DNA from: an uncultured Oscillospiraceae bacterium | Lineage (GTDB): Bacteria; Bacillota; Clostridia; Oscillospirales; Acutalibacteraceae | Reading direction: 5' to 3' | Assembly: GCA_900540535.1 (NCBI GenBank) | Contig: UQGM01000010.1 | Coordinates: forward strand, 1 to 60,771 | DNA: 60,771 bases | Part shown: positions 25,832-33,903 of the stretch, in pieces | Numbering within the stretch: the stretch's first letter is position 1 | How the letters are laid out: each line of letters begins with the position of its first letter | Notes under the pieces: generated by a model | Database searches by the model: none | What the model was told of the DNA's origin: nothing | The model's input: the letters and a program-made list of their open reading frames with translations, nothing else | Position numbers and translations under genes: made by a program

Positions 25832-26608
25832 ATGGAATACATTTTTGACTCTCACGCTCATTATGACGACGAAGCTTTCGATGAAGATCGCTTTGAACTT
25901 ATTGAATCTCTTAAAGAAAAAGGAGTATGCGGCGTTATAAACTGCGGATGCACTCCCGAAAGCACAGAAACAGCTTTAGCTCTTTCTGAAAAGTTTGATT
26001 TTGTCTATTTTGCAAGCGGTATTCATCCGGAGAACATCCCATCCCCCGAAGATGATGAAACAGTTTTCGGCAAAATAAAGGAACTGGCAAAGCATAAAAA
26101 ATGTGTTGCCATAGGAGAAATCGGCCTCGACTATCACTATGAGGACGGCGCTCCCCGTGAAAGACAGATTGAGTGGTTCGAAAAACAGCTGATTCTTGCA
26201 AATGAGCTTTCACTGCCCGTTATAGTCCATGACAGGGACTCCCATGCAGATATTTTAGAGCTCCTGAAGAAACACCGTCCGAAAGGCGTTGTACATTGTT
26301 TCAGCGGAAGCCTCGAAATGGCTCAGGAAGTACTGAAAATAGGAATGTACATAGGTCTCGGCGGCGCTGTCACTTTTAAAAACGCCAAAAAGCCTGTACG
26401 TGTTGCAGAGGGTATTCCCCTTGACCGATTGCTTCTTGAAACCGACTGTCCCTACATGGCTCCCGTTCCATTCAGAGGCAAAAGGTGCGACTCTTCATTG
26501 ATAGCTTTCACAGCGGAAAAGATAGCCGAAATCAGAGGCATCACCGCTGATGAAGTTCTGAGAGCCGGAAAAGAAAACGCCGCTGCTCTTTTCGGTATAG
26601 AAGCGTAA
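25832..26608 (+). CDS. tatD: TatD-family metal-dependent deoxyribonuclease
   Basis: 258 residues. TIM-barrel metal hydrolase with DSHAHYDDEAF at the start (two metal-binding His), AIGEIGLDYHYE (Glu), PVIVHDRDSH and VVHCFSGS (His), and LLLETDCPYMAP (Asp). Known relatives are 3'-5' DNA exonucleases. It shares a transcript with metG. A terminator follows at 26628. Confidence 0.95.
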   Translation: MEYIFDSHAHYDDEAFDEDRFELIESLKEKGVCGVINCGCTPESTETALALSEKFDFVYFASGIHPENIPSPEDDETVFGKIKELAKHKKCVAIGEIGLDYHYEDGAPRERQIEWFEKQLILANELSLPVIVHDRDSHADILELLKKHRPKGVVHCFSGSLEMAQEVLKIGMYIGLGGAVTFKNAKKPVRVAEGIPLDRLLLETDCPYMAPVPFRGKRCDSSLIAFTAEKIAEIRGITADEVLRAGKENAAALFGIEA

Positions 26609-26627
26609 ACTTAAAGCATAAAATTTA

Positions 26628-26660
26628 TCCCCTTGCAGCTGACTGTAAGGGGAATTTTTT
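26628..26660 (+). terminator. Terminator of metG-tatD
   Basis: 11-bp stem (26628-26638 with 26643-26653, one G-T pair) with loop CTGA, then TTTTTT. Confidence 0.85.
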
Positions 26661-26766
26661 AATAAAAAGCCATGTGCAACTGCCGGTTGCTAATATTTCA
26701 AAGGATACTTGGTCGACTTTGATATAAATTACTGGTACAATCGGATCAAAGAAAGGGAGTGAGTTT

Positions 26767-27393
26767 ATGACACTCGGACAAAAAATTTTTGAACTGAGAA
26801 ACAAACAGAAAATGTCACAGGGAGATTTGGCAGAAAAACTCAATGTATCAAGACAGTCAATTTCAAAATGGGAAACTGATGCAAGTGTCCCGGAGCTCGA
26901 CAAGCTCATCATGCTCAGCGATTTGTTTAACATAACAATGGATGAGCTTGTTAGGGATGAACTCCCCGAAAAAATCGCTGATGAAGCAAAGAAAAGCACA
27001 GAAAAAAGCAATCCCGAAACAGTAGTTATAAATAAACAGATGAGCACACAGAAAATAATAGGTTTTATACTCCTTGGTGCGGGAATTATATGTCTGCCGC
27101 TGCTCTATCTTATTGGACCTGGAGCACTTATTTTCAGCGCTGCTTTTATGTTTTTCAGTCTCATATGCTTTTTAATCAAAAAACATGCAGGTCTTATTAT
27201 CGCATGGATACTGACAATTGCTGCGTTAATATTTTTTCCAACCTGTACAAGTGTAAACATTTTCTTTTTTCTCTACTGGAACCTGTATTATGGGATATTT
27301 ACATTGCAGACATTTGTGGCAGTCTGCCTGTGGATCTGGATTATTTCGCTTATTATTTACACTGTAAAAACCATAAAAAAGAGAAAAACTTAA
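26767..27393 (+). CDS. XRE-type regulator with membrane C-terminus
   Basis: 208 residues. Residues 1-60 are a helix-turn-helix domain of the Cro/C1 type (MSQGDLAEKLNVSRQSISKWET). A charged linker follows (to about residue 98), then roughly four hydrophobic helices. Such membrane-tethered XRE proteins are common in Clostridia and usually control their own or a nearby operon; the target is unknown. The start follows AAAGGGAGTGAG. It lies alone between tatD and the magnesium locus. Confidence 0.88.
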   Translation: MTLGQKIFELRNKQKMSQGDLAEKLNVSRQSISKWETDASVPELDKLIMLSDLFNITMDELVRDELPEKIADEAKKSTEKSNPETVVINKQMSTQKIIGFILLGAGIICLPLLYLIGPGALIFSAAFMFFSLICFLIKKHAGLIIAWILTIAALIFFPTCTSVNIFFFLYWNLYYGIFTLQTFVAVCLWIWIISLIIYTVKTIKKRKT

Positions 27394-27427
27394 TTCATTT
27401 TAAAATCTAATTTTCTTTATTTTAATA

Positions 27428-27456
27428 TTGACATCAAAAAATCACGGTGCTATAAT
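27428..27456 (+). promoter_or_regulatory. Promoter of the mgtA leader
   Basis: TTGACA (27428-27433), exactly 17 bases, TATAAT (27451-27456): a consensus sigma-A promoter. Transcription would start near 27463, right before the M-box. Confidence 0.9.
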
Positions 27457-27462
27457 GCCTAA

Positions 27463-27625
27463 AGTATTCGGTAGGTGAGGCTCCTACAGGGATATGGATT
27501 GCTGCCGCGGAATCGTGGAGACACGATGAGAAGGTTTGAACAGGCTGTATCGAAAAACAAGGTACAGCATAACGCAATTTCACCGCCCTGTAAAGCTAAA
27601 GCTCAAACGAAGATATAAGAGTTTA
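27463..27625 (+). ncRNA. M-box (ykoK-type) magnesium riboswitch
   Basis: The conserved 5' block GGTAGGTGAGGCTCCTACAG (from 27470) with GGATTGCTGCC, and the 3' block CGCCCTGTAAAGCTAAAGCTC (to 27604), are the hallmark of the M-box. Magnesium compacts this RNA and favours termination; low magnesium lets transcription go on. It sits directly between a consensus promoter and a terminator, and the first full gene downstream is the magnesium-importing ATPase, which confirms the assignment. Confidence 0.94.
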
Positions 27626-27627
27626 TG

Positions 27628-27665
27628 CTCCCGTATGTTCTTACCGAATATACGGGAGTTTTTAT
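27628..27665 (+). terminator. M-box expression-platform terminator
   Basis: 13-bp stem (27628-27640 with 27646-27658, one G-U pair), loop TTACC, then TTTTTATTT. It would form when the riboswitch binds magnesium. Confidence 0.9.
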
Positions 27666-27691
27666 TTGCAAAGAAAGAGAGGTGCGCTCGA

Positions 27692-27784
27692 ATGGATAAC
27701 GGTCATCACCGAAGTTTTATTTTCATAAAGAGAATGATGGTTAACGAAAAATATGCTTTCAGGCGCACTTTGCCTGTAGCTTAG
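27692..27784 (+). CDS. 30-residue leader ORF (uORF1) in the mgtA 5' region
   Basis: ATG at 27692 lies 6 bases after AGAGAGGTG, a good ribosome site. The peptide starts MDNGHHRSFIFIKRMMVNEK and ends with LPVA, and is basic. Codons 15-18 (Met-Met-Val-Asn) contain GATGGTTAA, which is complementary to TTAACCATC at 27806-27814 next to the second terminator. A ribosome on this ORF could therefore choose between two RNA folds. No relative is recognised. It may be purely regulatory, like MgtL or MgtP in enterobacteria, which act in a comparable place but are not similar in sequence. Confidence 0.55.
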   Translation: MDNGHHRSFIFIKRMMVNEKYAFRRTLPVA

Positions 27785-27805
27785 GTTTTGTGCGGCAAAA
27801 TGAAA

Positions 27806-27845
27806 TTAACCATCGTTTTCGTTCTTTGAAAACGGTGGATTTTTT
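27806..27845 (+). terminator. Second terminator in the mgtA leader, with an alternative pairing
   Basis: Stem CCATCGTTTTC (27810-27820) with GAAAACGGTGG (27828-27838), then ATTTTTT. The left arm overlaps TTAACCATC (27806-27814), which can pair over 9 bp with GATGGTTAA (27736-27744) inside uORF1. That alternative is supported by nested TTTGCC (27769-27774) with GGCAAA (27794-27799). The two folds exclude each other. Confidence 0.65.
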
Positions 27846-27920
27846 ATGTCCTTTTTCAGAAAACAACGCCATTGCGGCGATTACATAGATATTATTTTTA
27901 ATAAAAGAGGTGACGGATAA
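27846..27920 (+). CDS. 24-residue small ORF (uORF2), coupled to the next
   Basis: ATG at 27846, 7 bases after GGTGG in the terminator arm. The product starts MSFFRKQRHCGDYIDI and ends at a TAA whose last base is the first base of the next ATG (TAATG). A start in the terminator T-run and a stop-start overlap suggest translation of read-through transcripts. No known family. Confidence 0.4.
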   Translation: MSFFRKQRHCGDYIDIIFNKRGDG

Positions 27921-28018
27921 TGGACGCAGGAAGTAGTAATGGTATTAAACCGAAAGGGCGAAATTCAGAGAAAAGTAAAGAAGCGGAGTTATCCGTGCAT
28001 CTTACCATCAGGGAATAA
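27920..28018 (+). CDS. 32-residue small ORF (uORF3) before mgtA
   Basis: ATG at 27920 has AGAGGTG 7 bases before it and overlaps the uORF2 stop. The product is polar and charged, starting MDAGSSNGIKPKGRNSEK, with no membrane segment. It ends 70 bases before the mgtA start. It may be a real small protein or a coupling ORF; I recognise no family. Confidence 0.45.
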   Translation: MDAGSSNGIKPKGRNSEKSKEAELSVHLTIRE

Positions 28019-28087
28019 AAGCCCTTTGATTTGTACCGTACTTCCTTTAGCTTATTAAGCAAAAGAATTAAACGGAGGTACTGTAAG

Positions 28088-30781
28088 ATGAAGAAAATAA
28101 TCAAAAGAAGAATTGCGGCAGATTTTGTCCGCAGAGATGAAATAAAAGCAAAAATGATATTTGCCGCTACCCATGCGGAAAGAGAAGCACTGAAATTTTT
28201 AAACGCACTGCCTGAGGGTCTTACAGAGGATTTTGTAGAAGAGTCAAGAGAGAAAAACGGTAAAAACACCGTAACCCACGGCAAAAAAGAGTCTCTTTTC
28301 AAAAGAATCTGCGGTGCATTCATAAATCCATTTACCGCTATTTTATTTGTCCTTGCACTGGTTTCAGTTGTGACTGATATAATTTTAGCCGCTCCTGAGG
28401 ATAAAAACTATGTGACGGTTATAATCATTACAACAATGGTTATGATTTCAGGTCTTCTTCGTTTCATTCAGGAAACACGCAGCGGCAATGCAGCGGCAAA
28501 TCTTTCAAAAATGATCTGCACAACTGCCTGTGTTGAAAGAGCAGAAACAGGAAAAAAGGAAATCTCAATTGATGATATCGTTGTAGGCGATATAGTTCAT
28601 CTTTCCGCCGGAGATATGATTCCCGCCGATGTACGTATTTTGTCGGCAAAGGATTTATTTGTAAGTCAGTCGGCACTTACCGGAGAAAGTGAGCCCGTTG
28701 AAAAACAGGCAAATGTCTCTTCCGGTTCTGAAGCTCTTACAGAGATTTCAAACCTTGCCTTTATGGGCAGCAATGTAATAAGCGGCAGTGCAAAGGCGGT
28801 TGTTGTAGCGGTGGGCAACGATACAATGCTCGGAACCATGGCAAAAGATTTAAGCGTCAAACCGCCGAAAACAACCTTTGAAAAAGGAGTCAATGCGGTT
28901 TCCTGGGTACTTATCAGATTCATGCTCGTAATGGTTCCGGTGGTTCTCTTTATAAACGGATTTACCAAGGGAAACTGGCTGGATGCCCTTTTGTTTGCAA
29001 TATCCGTAGCTGTGGGTCTTACTCCCGAAATGCTGCCAATGATTGTAACCACCAATCTTGCCAAAGGCGCTGTAACAATGGCCAAGAAAAAGGTAATTAT
29101 CAAAAATCTTAACGCCATACAGAATTTAGGTTCCATTGACATACTGTGCACAGATAAAACAGGCACACTCACTCAGGATAAAGTGGTTTTGGAATACTAT
29201 CTTGATATAAACGGCAACGAGGATAAAAGAGTGCTTCGCCACGCTTTCCTCAACAGCTATTTTCAGACAGGACTTAAAAATCTCATCGACCTTGCAATTA
29301 TTTCCCATGAGGATGACCTTGACAGCACCGCACTGAAAACAGAATATACAAAAGTGGATGAAATCCCCTTTGACTTCAATCGCCGCAGAATGAGCGTAGT
29401 TGTTGCAGACCGCAGCGGCAAAACACAGCTTATTACAAAAGGCGCTGTTGAAGAAATGCTCAAATGCTGCTCCCATGCAGAGATTGACGGAAAAGTAGTT
29501 GCCCTTACAGAGGAGACCCGTACATTTATAACAAGAAAATCCGATGACCTTAACGCAAAGGGCATGCGTGTTATCGCAGTAGCACAAAAAACAAATCCTG
29601 CCCCCGTCGGACAGTTCGGTGTAAATGATGAATCCGACATGGTGCTTATCGGCTTCCTTGCATTTCTTGATCCACCTAAAGCCACAACCATGAGCGCAAT
29701 CAAAGCCCTTAATGACAACGGTGTAGGCGTAAAAATCCTCACAGGTGACAACGAAAAAGTAACGGTAAGTATAGCAAAACAGGTCGGACTTAAAGTAAAC
29801 GAAATACTTCTCGGCTCAGATCTTGATAACCTCACCGATGAAGAGCTTAGCGAAAAAGCGGAAAACATTACAGTATTCGCAAAGCTCTCCCCTGAGCAGA
29901 AAGCAAGGATAGTAAGAATTCTCCGTCAGAACGGCCACAGTGTAGGCTACATGGGCGACGGAATCAACGACGCCGCCGCCATGAAAGCTTCTGATGTAGG
30001 TATATCCGTTGATACGGCAGTGGATATTGCAAAAGAATCAGCAGATGTAATACTTCTCGAAAAGGATTTGAATGTTCTTGAGGACGGAATCATAGAGGGC
30101 AGAAAGACATATGCCAACATGATTAAATACATTAAAATGACTGCTTCCTCTAACTTTGGAAATATGTTTTCTGTACTGGCAGCAAGCGCATTTCTCCCCT
30201 TCCTGCCAATGGCTGCAATCCATCTTATCCTCCTTAACCTTATCTATGACCTTTCCTGCACTGCAATCCCCTGGGATAACGTTGACAAGGAGTTTTTGAA
30301 AAAACCACGTAAATGGTCTGCTTCATCAGTGAGCAAATTCATGCTGTGGATAGGACCCACAAGTTCGGTTTTTGATATTACAACATATCTGCTTATGTAT
30401 TTTGTAATCTGCCCCATGGTAACCGGAGGTCAGCTTTTCCATCAGTTAACTGATCCTGCCGCTCAGGCGCTGTATATCGCAACATTCCAGGCAGGCTGGT
30501 TTGTTGAATCCATGTGGAGTCAGACTCTTGTCATTCATATGATAAGAACACCTAAAATCCCCTTTGTACAAAGCCGTGCTTCATTGCCCGTTACACTCCT
30601 TACATTTACAGGCATCGCCTTTGTTACGGCTATCCCCTTTACTCCCTTAGGAAATCTTTTAGGTCTTGCTCCTCTTCCCCCTGTCTACTTTGCATGGCTT
30701 GCCATTACAATCGCCTGCTATATGTTCCTTGCAACTTTCATGAAGAAAATGTATGTAAGAAAATACGGCGAATTGCTGTAA
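28088..30781 (+). CDS. mgtA: Magnesium-importing P-type ATPase
   Basis: 897 residues, the length of the MgtA/MgtB (P3B) group, which imports magnesium across the membrane using ATP. Seen: LTGESEPV in the actuator domain, the helix-4 motif GLTPEMLPMI, phosphorylation site DKTGTLT (Asp356), KGAVEEML in the nucleotide domain, LTGDNEKV and MGDGINDAAAMKASDVGI. The C-terminus has six helices. The ATG at 28088 follows GGAGG. It is controlled by the M-box and probably by the second attenuator upstream. A strong terminator follows. Confidence 0.97.
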   Translation: MKKIIKRRIAADFVRRDEIKAKMIFAATHAEREALKFLNALPEGLTEDFVEESREKNGKNTVTHGKKESLFKRICGAFINPFTAILFVLALVSVVTDIILAAPEDKNYVTVIIITTMVMISGLLRFIQETRSGNAAANLSKMICTTACVERAETGKKEISIDDIVVGDIVHLSAGDMIPADVRILSAKDLFVSQSALTGESEPVEKQANVSSGSEALTEISNLAFMGSNVISGSAKAVVVAVGNDTMLGTMAKDLSVKPPKTTFEKGVNAVSWVLIRFMLVMVPVVLFINGFTKGNWLDALLFAISVAVGLTPEMLPMIVTTNLAKGAVTMAKKKVIIKNLNAIQNLGSIDILCTDKTGTLTQDKVVLEYYLDINGNEDKRVLRHAFLNSYFQTGLKNLIDLAIISHEDDLDSTALKTEYTKVDEIPFDFNRRRMSVVVADRSGKTQLITKGAVEEMLKCCSHAEIDGKVVALTEETRTFITRKSDDLNAKGMRVIAVAQKTNPAPVGQFGVNDESDMVLIGFLAFLDPPKATTMSAIKALNDNGVGVKILTGDNEKVTVSIAKQVGLKVNEILLGSDLDNLTDEELSEKAENITVFAKLSPEQKARIVRILRQNGHSVGYMGDGINDAAAMKASDVGISVDTAVDIAKESADVILLEKDLNVLEDGIIEGRKTYANMIKYIKMTASSNFGNMFSVLAASAFLPFLPMAAIHLILLNLIYDLSCTAIPWDNVDKEFLKKPRKWSASSVSKFMLWIGPTSSVFDITTYLLMYFVICPMVTGGQLFHQLTDPAAQALYIATFQAGWFVESMWSQTLVIHMIRTPKIPFVQSRASLPVTLLTFTGIAFVTAIPFTPLGNLLGLAPLPPVYFAWLAITIACYMFLATFMKKMYVRKYGELL

Positions 30782-30813
30782 AGAAAATGCTCAATATTTG
30801 AGGCAAAAAAATA

Positions 30814-30850
30814 CAGGCTGATTATTTAAACCATAATCAGCCTGCTTTTT
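30814..30850. terminator. Bidirectional terminator between mgtA and the small exporter gene
   Basis: Perfect 12-bp stem (30814-30825 with 30833-30844), with CTTTTTATT on the plus strand and ATTTTTTT on the minus strand. It serves two convergent genes. Confidence 0.9.
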
Positions 30851-30873
30851 ATTCTTATTTGTTAAATTTAATC

Positions 30874-31386
30874 TTATGCAAACAGTCCGGCAATAACTTC
30901 CGGAAGTCCGTAAGAAAGAGATGCTATTATGATACCGGCAATAAATACGCCGGCAGCTATAACGGGGAAAGATTTTTTAATGGGTAAATCCATAAGTGCA
31001 GCTACAAGAGCTCCTGTCCAGCCGCCTGTTCCGGGAAGGGGTACGGCAACAAAAGCCAAAAGTCCTAAAACAAGATTGTTTTCCACTTTCTTACTCTTCT
31101 TTGCAGCTCTCTCTTCGAGCTTGAGCACGAGACCTTTTAAAATATTGTGCTTTTTCATAAACGCAAAAATACGCTTAATAAGAAGAAGTATAAAGGGAAT
31201 GGGCAGAATATTTCCTATAAAGCAAATGGCAAATGCGGGAAGCAGCGGAACATTAAGTATGGATGCTGCAATAAGCCCGCCTCTCAGCTCCAAAATCGGC
31301 ATAAGTGAAATAATAAATATTGTAAGCTCTTCCGGTATAGTATTGCTGAAAAATCCTATAAATTCATTTACTAAAGTTTCTGTCAC
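30874..31386 (-). CDS. Small multidrug-export-like membrane protein (COG2426)
   Basis: 170 residues with about five hydrophobic segments. The conserved patterns LMPILELRGGLIAA and VAVPLPGTGGWTGALVAALM (two similar Gly/Pro-rich half-motifs) mark the COG2426/PF06695 family, named small multidrug exporters though the role is little proven. A charged cytosolic loop (EERAAKKSKKVE) lies between the halves. It follows the Nudix gene in the same direction with a 35-base coding gap to that gene's stop, so the pair may be an operon. Confidence 0.88.
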   Translation of the reverse strand: MTETLVNEFIGFFSNTIPEELTIFIISLMPILELRGGLIAASILNVPLLPAFAICFIGNILPIPFILLLIKRIFAFMKKHNILKGLVLKLEERAAKKSKKVENNLVLGLLAFVAVPLPGTGGWTGALVAALMDLPIKKSFPVIAAGVFIAGIIIASLSYGLPEVIAGLFA

Positions 31387-31420
31387 TTTACCACCTCGTT
31401 AAACCTTTCATTAATAAATT

Positions 31421-32149
31421 TTAAATTCTTTTTTTCTGCATAAAGGCATAAGCCTTTTTGAGAATTGATTTGTCGTTTTCAAATTTCAGAGTCTTCATAG
31501 CTTCAGGATAGCTTAGCCATACTGAGTTTTCAATTTCCTCTTCCTGTAAAACAACATCTCTTGTGTCGCTTTTGGCAAGGAAAATTGTCACATTTTTTTC
31601 AACTTTTCCCTGAATTGTATAATCTGAACGTGAAGCAAATTCAGGAATAAGTTTTACTTTAAGACCTGTTTCTTCAAAAACTTCTCTAAGGGCAGTTTCT
31701 TCAAAGCTTTCACCTTTTTCAATGTGTCCCTTTGGGAATCCCCAGTGAGCGCTGCGTTTATTTTTGATGAGAAGAAAAGTTCTCTCCGCCCCTTTGCCGT
31801 TAAACACAACCGCTCCGCATGACCGCTCATAAAGACAATCGAGAGTGTATGTTCCCGGCTTTTCAGCAAAGCTGATAGCCTGCTCTATTTCGTTTACGAT
31901 AAATCTTTTGCTTTTGGGAGAAACAACGAGAATATCCTCGCCGGATCTGTGATGTACAAGTCCGATTATTCTTCCGTCAAAGCTTTTGACAGGGTGGTCA
32001 ATCCCCATGATATAAGCCATCATTACTCCGCCCGAGCTTGTGGAAATGCCTTCAACGGCACCGAAATTAAGCCCGTATTTAAAACCTTTTTCGGGGTCGA
32101 CAGAATGCATGGCTCGGGTTACCCTGACCTTTGCATATTTCCCTAACAT
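31421..32149 (-). CDS. Nudix hydrolase with N-terminal inorganic-pyrophosphatase-like domain
   Basis: About 242 residues, two parts. Residues 1-100 (MLGKYAKVRVTRAMHS, then AYIMGIDHPVKSFDGRIIGLVHH) resemble the small protein relatives of inorganic pyrophosphatase. Residues 105-242 are a Nudix domain with a complete box: GHIEKGESFEETALREVFEETGL. A bifunctional or self-regulating phosphohydrolase is plausible; the Nudix half looks closest to diadenosine-polyphosphate hydrolases. I start at the ATG at 32149 because family members begin MLGK; a TTG at 32176 extends the frame but lacks a ribosome site. Confidence 0.85.
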   Translation of the reverse strand: MLGKYAKVRVTRAMHSVDPEKGFKYGLNFGAVEGISTSSGGVMMAYIMGIDHPVKSFDGRIIGLVHHRSGEDILVVSPKSKRFIVNEIEQAISFAEKPGTYTLDCLYERSCGAVVFNGKGAERTFLLIKNKRSAHWGFPKGHIEKGESFEETALREVFEETGLKVKLIPEFASRSDYTIQGKVEKNVTIFLAKSDTRDVVLQEEEIENSVWLSYPEAMKTLKFENDKSILKKAYAFMQKKRI

Positions 32150-32241
32150 TTCATAACCGCTTTCTTTCAGATTCAAAACGTCTTATTTACTGCTTTCATT
32201 TTCGGTAGGTAGCAATTAACGTCTTGTGACAATACAGACTT

Positions 32242-32270
32242 ATTATACTAATTTTATCCATTTCTTACAA
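32242..32270 (-). promoter_or_regulatory. Promoter of the Nudix-exporter pair
   Basis: On the minus strand, TTGTAA (32265-32270), 17 bases, TATAAT (32242-32247), about 90 bases before the gene. Confidence 0.7.
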
Positions 32271-32317
32271 GTAGTTATCACTTACTTTTGAAATTTATTT
32301 ACATTCATTTTAAACCA

Positions 32318-32346
32318 TTGTTTTTAGTTTATAAATATGTTATTAT
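32318..32346 (+). promoter_or_regulatory. Promoter of the HAD hydrolase gene
   Basis: TTGTTT (32318-32323), 17 bases, TATTAT (32341-32346); 40 bases to the start codon. Confidence 0.6.
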
Positions 32347-32385
32347 TTTTATGTATGCAGAAACTCAAACTGGAGGTCTTTTAAG

Positions 32386-33216
32386 TTGAAAACTCTCTAT
32401 ATTACCGACCTTGACGGCACGTTTTTGAATCCCCGTGGTGAAGTATCTGCAAAATCAAGAGAACTCATAAATAAAATGATAGATGACGGACTTCTTTTCA
32501 CTGTCGCAACAGCACGAAGCCGTGTTTCAGCAAACAAAATTTTAGATTCTCTGAACCTTAATATACCAGTAATCCTTATGAACGGAGTTTTTATATTTGA
32601 CCCGGCAGAGGAAAAATATCTTTCTGCAAATGCAATAAGTGAAGAAAAAGCGCAAGAGGTTATAAAAATCTTTGAAAAGCACAGTGAGACACCGTTTATG
32701 TTCTCTTTTTCAAATGGAAACATAGACCTAGAATATACAGCTCTCTCTAACGATGCACAACAGAATTTCTATGAGGAAAGAAAAAATAAATATAAGAAAT
32801 TCCAAAAGGTATCCGCTTTATCTGCCAAGAGAAAAAATATAGTATATTTCGCAAATTTAGTAAGCTATGAAAATGGCAAACCGCTCTTTGATGAAATTTC
32901 AAATCTCAGCGGCGTTTCAGCCGTTTTTTATGAGGATACATATTATGACTGCTGGTATCTTGAAGTTTTCAGTGACAAATCAAGTAAACCCGGCGGCATG
33001 GAATTTGTAAAAGAATATACCGGAGCAGAAAGGACAGTGGCTTTCGGCGACAATTTAAATGATATTGCCATGATGAAAGCTGCCGATTACTGCTGCGCTG
33101 TTTCAAACGGAAGAAAAGAGGTGCGTGATATAGCGGACAAAACAATAGGAAAAAACAGCGAAGACGCTGTGGCAAAAGAAATTTTCAATATGTTTTACGG
33201 AAAACAGCAGTATTAA
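32386..33216 (+). CDS. HAD-superfamily phosphatase, Cof type
   Basis: 276 residues. Motif I is DLDGTFL (nucleophile Asp8, acid Asp10), and motif IV is GDNLNDIAMMKAADY with the magnesium-binding aspartates. A large cap domain sits between them, as in the Cof/YbiV sugar-phosphatase group. The start is TTG at 32386 after TGGAGG. Substrates in this group are sugar phosphates, FMN or similar; no choice can be made here. Monocistronic with its own promoter. Confidence 0.9.
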   Translation: MKTLYITDLDGTFLNPRGEVSAKSRELINKMIDDGLLFTVATARSRVSANKILDSLNLNIPVILMNGVFIFDPAEEKYLSANAISEEKAQEVIKIFEKHSETPFMFSFSNGNIDLEYTALSNDAQQNFYEERKNKYKKFQKVSALSAKRKNIVYFANLVSYENGKPLFDEISNLSGVSAVFYEDTYYDCWYLEVFSDKSSKPGGMEFVKEYTGAERTVAFGDNLNDIAMMKAADYCCAVSNGRKEVRDIADKTIGKNSEDAVAKEIFNMFYGKQQY

Positions 33217-33233
33217 TTTGCCCATTTATTATA

Positions 33234-33263
33234 TTGTAATATATATAGCATTGATGATATAAT
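33234..33263 (+). promoter_or_regulatory. Promoter of the HD-domain and CmpB-like genes
   Basis: TTGTAA (33234-33239), 18 bases, TATAAT (33258-33263). Confidence 0.65.
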
Positions 33264-33328
33264 GTATAGGATGTGCGTTTGCATGTCATTTTTTATGGAA
33301 CCAAACTTTTCAGAATATTTTTAAGGTT

Positions 33329-33889
33329 GTGATTAAAATATCAAGATTCGACAGAGCATATATGCGCTCATATAAAATAAATCCTCAGTCAGAAAAGGAA
33401 TTTTTCGACTGTGTAAATGACATTTATTTTTCAGATGAAGTTCAGGGGCTTGCTCTTTACGAACAGCATCTGGATATAAACAGACTCCAGCACATTACAA
33501 GCGTTGCATACTTAAGCTATCTTATCTGCAAAAAAATGGGCTGGGATTTCGTTTCCGCCACAAGAGGAGCGGTTCTCCACGATCTTTTCTATTATGACTG
33601 GCATGAAAAGGATGCTTCTCACAGACTTCACGGTTATCGTCATCCCGGTTTCGCCCTTAAAAATGCAGAAGCACTCTGTGGTGACAAACTTAATGATCTT
33701 GAAAGAGAAGTTATCCGCCGCCATATGTGGCCCCTCACCCCTACTCCGCCTATGAAGAAAGAAGCATTTGTTGTAAGCATGTGCGATAAATACTGTGCGA
33801 CAAAAGAACTTATTGTTTCAATGGTGCCAAAACAGGCACAGCGCTTTCACCGTGAAACAGGAATAGTTCCCACACGTCCGAAAGCCTGA
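33329..33889 (+). CDS. HD-domain phosphohydrolase
   Basis: 186 residues. The HD metal site is seen as HITSVAYLSYL (first His), AVLHDLFYYDW (His-Asp) and a later IRRHMWPLTPTPP (His). This group of small HD proteins is found in many Firmicutes and its substrate is unsettled; nucleotides are likely. The start is a GTG at 33329 with only a weak AAGG nearby, so a start at Met12 is possible. It ends 14 bases before the CmpB-like gene, likely the same operon. Confidence 0.83.
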   Translation: MIKISRFDRAYMRSYKINPQSEKEFFDCVNDIYFSDEVQGLALYEQHLDINRLQHITSVAYLSYLICKKMGWDFVSATRGAVLHDLFYYDWHEKDASHRLHGYRHPGFALKNAEALCGDKLNDLEREVIRRHMWPLTPTPPMKKEAFVVSMCDKYCATKELIVSMVPKQAQRFHRETGIVPTRPKA

Positions 33890-33903
33890 CAGGAGGTATC
33901 ATT

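Noticed and set aside
27536..27784. An 82-codon frame through the M-box into uORF1
   Set aside because: Its first half is riboswitch and terminator RNA; only the part from the ATG at 27692 has a ribosome site.
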